64,000 nucleotides of DNA from Bacteroidota bacterium (GTDB lineage: Bacteria; Bacteroidota; Ignavibacteria; Ignavibacteriales; Ignavibacteriaceae), in assembly GCA_020161395.1 (NCBI GenBank), contig JAIUOE010000001.1, forward strand, positions 558,001-622,000, written 5' to 3'. The notes under the pieces were generated by a model, which saw nothing but the letters and a program-made list of their open reading frames with translations, searched no databases and had not been told where the DNA came from. Every line of letters begins with the position of its first letter. The stretch's first letter is position 1. Made by a program: the position numbers and the translations under genes. Positions 62,669 to 64,000 of this stretch are shown one piece after another.

Positions 62669-64000
62669 TTATTTTGTGCTGTTTTCTTCCTGATATGTGT
62701 AGATGTTGCGGCTGAATTTGATGCCAAGCTGCATCAGATTCGGCATATTAATGTCGTGATACTTCTGATCGAGTTTTACGAGCCAGGTGCAGAGTGACGG
62801 GTGATCGATACCCGTTTTGCTGAAACGGATAATAGAGACAATTATTTTGTTTCGTGGCCAGTTTTTGCAGATTACGGCTTCCTCTTCGCTTCCGGGAAAC
62901 CGGGTGACCAGAAATCTTTCATCTGAGCGGATTGTTTCCACCACTTTTTTAGTGTTAAATCCTGCAAATCCGGCTATGATGTCGTCAATGCCTGTTTTTG
63001 GATGAAGCGTTTCGAGCATGTAGCTGCAGATAAAATCGGGGGTCTGGCTTAACAATTGCCTGTTTTTTTTATCCGGTGCCTTGAAACCATAATAGTTCCC
63101 TTCATAATATTGAATCAGTTTGATACTTTTCAGATTTGAAGTAAATCCCTCACTGCTATAGGAACGATAATTAGAAACATATTGATAAATTTGATCTTTA
63201 CTGGCTATCCCACCTTGCGATTTAAGAATCTCAGAGACCAAATGTGGCAGCGTTTTTATTTTTGAGATATCAACTGAAGAGTGCGCAAACAATCTTCCGG
63301 CTGAATTTTGGATATTGTGAGCCCTCCTAAGGATGAAACCTAGCTCTTCTTTAGTTCTGAGTTTGTCAAAGACTTTTATGGTTTCTTCATATAAAAGAGC
63401 TAAATCTACAATTTTCTTTTCCCTTTCGAGAATTGCTTCCGCAAATTTTCTGATTGAATCCCATTCCTCGGGAGGGTAAATGGCGTGCCTGGCTATCCCA
63501 AAAACTTCATCACTTAACTGAAGAATCTCCCGGTTTGCACGCAGTGAGGAGAGGGCATCTGATTTATTACTTGGGATTCTGAAATTATGAGGTTTGAGTA
63601 TTTCGAGAATTTCATCCAAACTTAATGCCCTGTCGCAGTGTTTGATAATTTTTTCCGCCAGATCCGAAAAATCAGCCCAATGGACGAGAAATAATTTCCC
63701 TTTTTCCTTTCTCGACGATATATATGGCGAATGAAGGAGGAACCTTATGCCGTGGAGCCTGGCAGATAATTCAGACCCGGTGATTGAGATATCTTCTTCT
63801 CTCAAAGGTATTTTTGCCATCCAGTCAATTACCTCAGTTACAGGAATCATGAACCGATGCTCAAATAATCGTTCGCATCTCTGCCTGTATTGAAAATATG
63901 GAAGATTGGAAAAACGCGAATAATTCCGGCTTACATTATGACGGGTTGGCAAATCGTTATAAAGATCAGACAACAACCCCGACAAAAACTCACTCGGGCA
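62669..64000 (-). CDS. Winged-helix repeat protein, 5' end off the window
   Basis: The frame is open to the right edge (codons continue upstream of the TTG at 63985 with no stop), so the N-terminus is missing; at least 443 residues are present. Several wHTH-like units are suggested. The clearest, around LVSEILKSQGGIASKDQIY...YYGFK in the second third, resembles the HARE-HTH/FokI-type winged helix. Others lie around LSLDEILEILKPHNF and SYMLETLHPKTGIDDII. It could be a DNA-binding regulator or a sigma/RNA-polymerase-like adaptor; function not assigned. Confidence 0.6.
   Translation of the reverse strand, partial: CPSEFLSGLLSDLYNDLPTRHNVSRNYSRFSNLPYFQYRQRCERLFEHRFMIPVTEVIDWMAKIPLREEDISITGSELSARLHGIRFLLHSPYISSRKEKGKLFLVHWADFSDLAEKIIKHCDRALSLDEILEILKPHNFRIPSNKSDALSSLRANREILQLSDEVFGIARHAIYPPEEWDSIRKFAEAILEREKKIVDLALLYEETIKVFDKLRTKEELGFILRRAHNIQNSAGRLFAHSSVDISKIKTLPHLVSEILKSQGGIASKDQIYQYVSNYRSYSSEGFTSNLKSIKLIQYYEGNYYGFKAPDKKNRQLLSQTPDFICSYMLETLHPKTGIDDIIAGFAGFNTKKVVETIRSDERFLVTRFPGSEEEAVICKNWPRNKIIVSIIRFSKTGIDHPSLCTWLVKLDQKYHDINMPNLMQLGIKFSRNIYTYQEENSTK

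Noticed and set aside
1-64000. CRISPR arrays, insertion sequences, rRNA genes and prophage genes
   Set aside because: No regularly spaced repeats, no transposase frames, no rRNA-like sequence and no phage structural genes were seen.

Overview
The window looks like a chromosome segment from an Ignavibacteria-type bacterium (Bacteroidota/Chlorobi group). Five large exported proteins end in a type IX secretion C-terminal sorting domain with the PNPFNP motif. A tRNA promoter fits the Bacteroidota consensus (TTG, 19 bases, TAnnTTTG). A seven-heme c-type cytochrome lies at the left edge. The assignment rests on these signatures only; no database was searched.

Layout. 1-7 kb: 5' part of a multiheme cytochrome, a VirK-like secreted protein, a lipoprotein with a likely one-base frameshift, mgtE, and a 14-repeat YCF48/Asp-box secreted protein. 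7.1-22 kb: a tRNA-Lys gene followed by a defence island of about 14.5 kb. The island is bounded by an exact 90-bp direct repeat (7279-7368 and 21871-21960) covering the 3' part of the tRNA and its terminator. It carries a SNF2-helicase remnant, a type III restriction-modification pair (mod, res) with two different cargo genes between them (a nuclease-STAND NTPase and an Abi_2 gene), a vestigial 5' end of a second res allele, an HsdR_N-NACHT fusion and a DUF2971 gene. No integrase was recognised. 22-43 kb: ordinary chromosome with a nucleotidyltransferase, a duplicated small membrane gene flanking a secreted Asp-box protein, two serine beta-lactamase-family proteins, a PLP enzyme, a LamG protein, three tandem PH-like membrane modules, a TonB-dependent receptor, an FG-GAP protein, ridA and uvrA. 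43.6-47.3 kb: a four-gene cluster of unknown function that includes a two-lobed aspartic-protease-like protein.

47.5-60.8 kb: a second defence locus on the minus strand. Five tightly packed genes encode a C5 cytosine methyltransferase (DrmMII-like), a NERD-nuclease/SF1-helicase, an unrecognised 834-residue protein, a DrmA-like helicase and a DrmB-like DUF1998 protein. A small orphan protein and an XRE regulator follow downstream. This resembles class 2 DISARM, but I see no phospholipase-D DrmC, and a NERD-SF1 helicase has joined the operon. 60.9-64 kb: a pair of related unknown proteins, a small exported protein and a 5'-truncated winged-helix protein running off the right edge.

The two defence loci use different chemistry: N6-adenine methylation with ATP-dependent type III cleavage plus two nuclease-NTPase sensors in the first, and C5-cytosine methylation with DISARM-type helicases in the second. 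The strongest points for follow-up are the exchangeable cargo slot between mod and res, and the DISARM variant.
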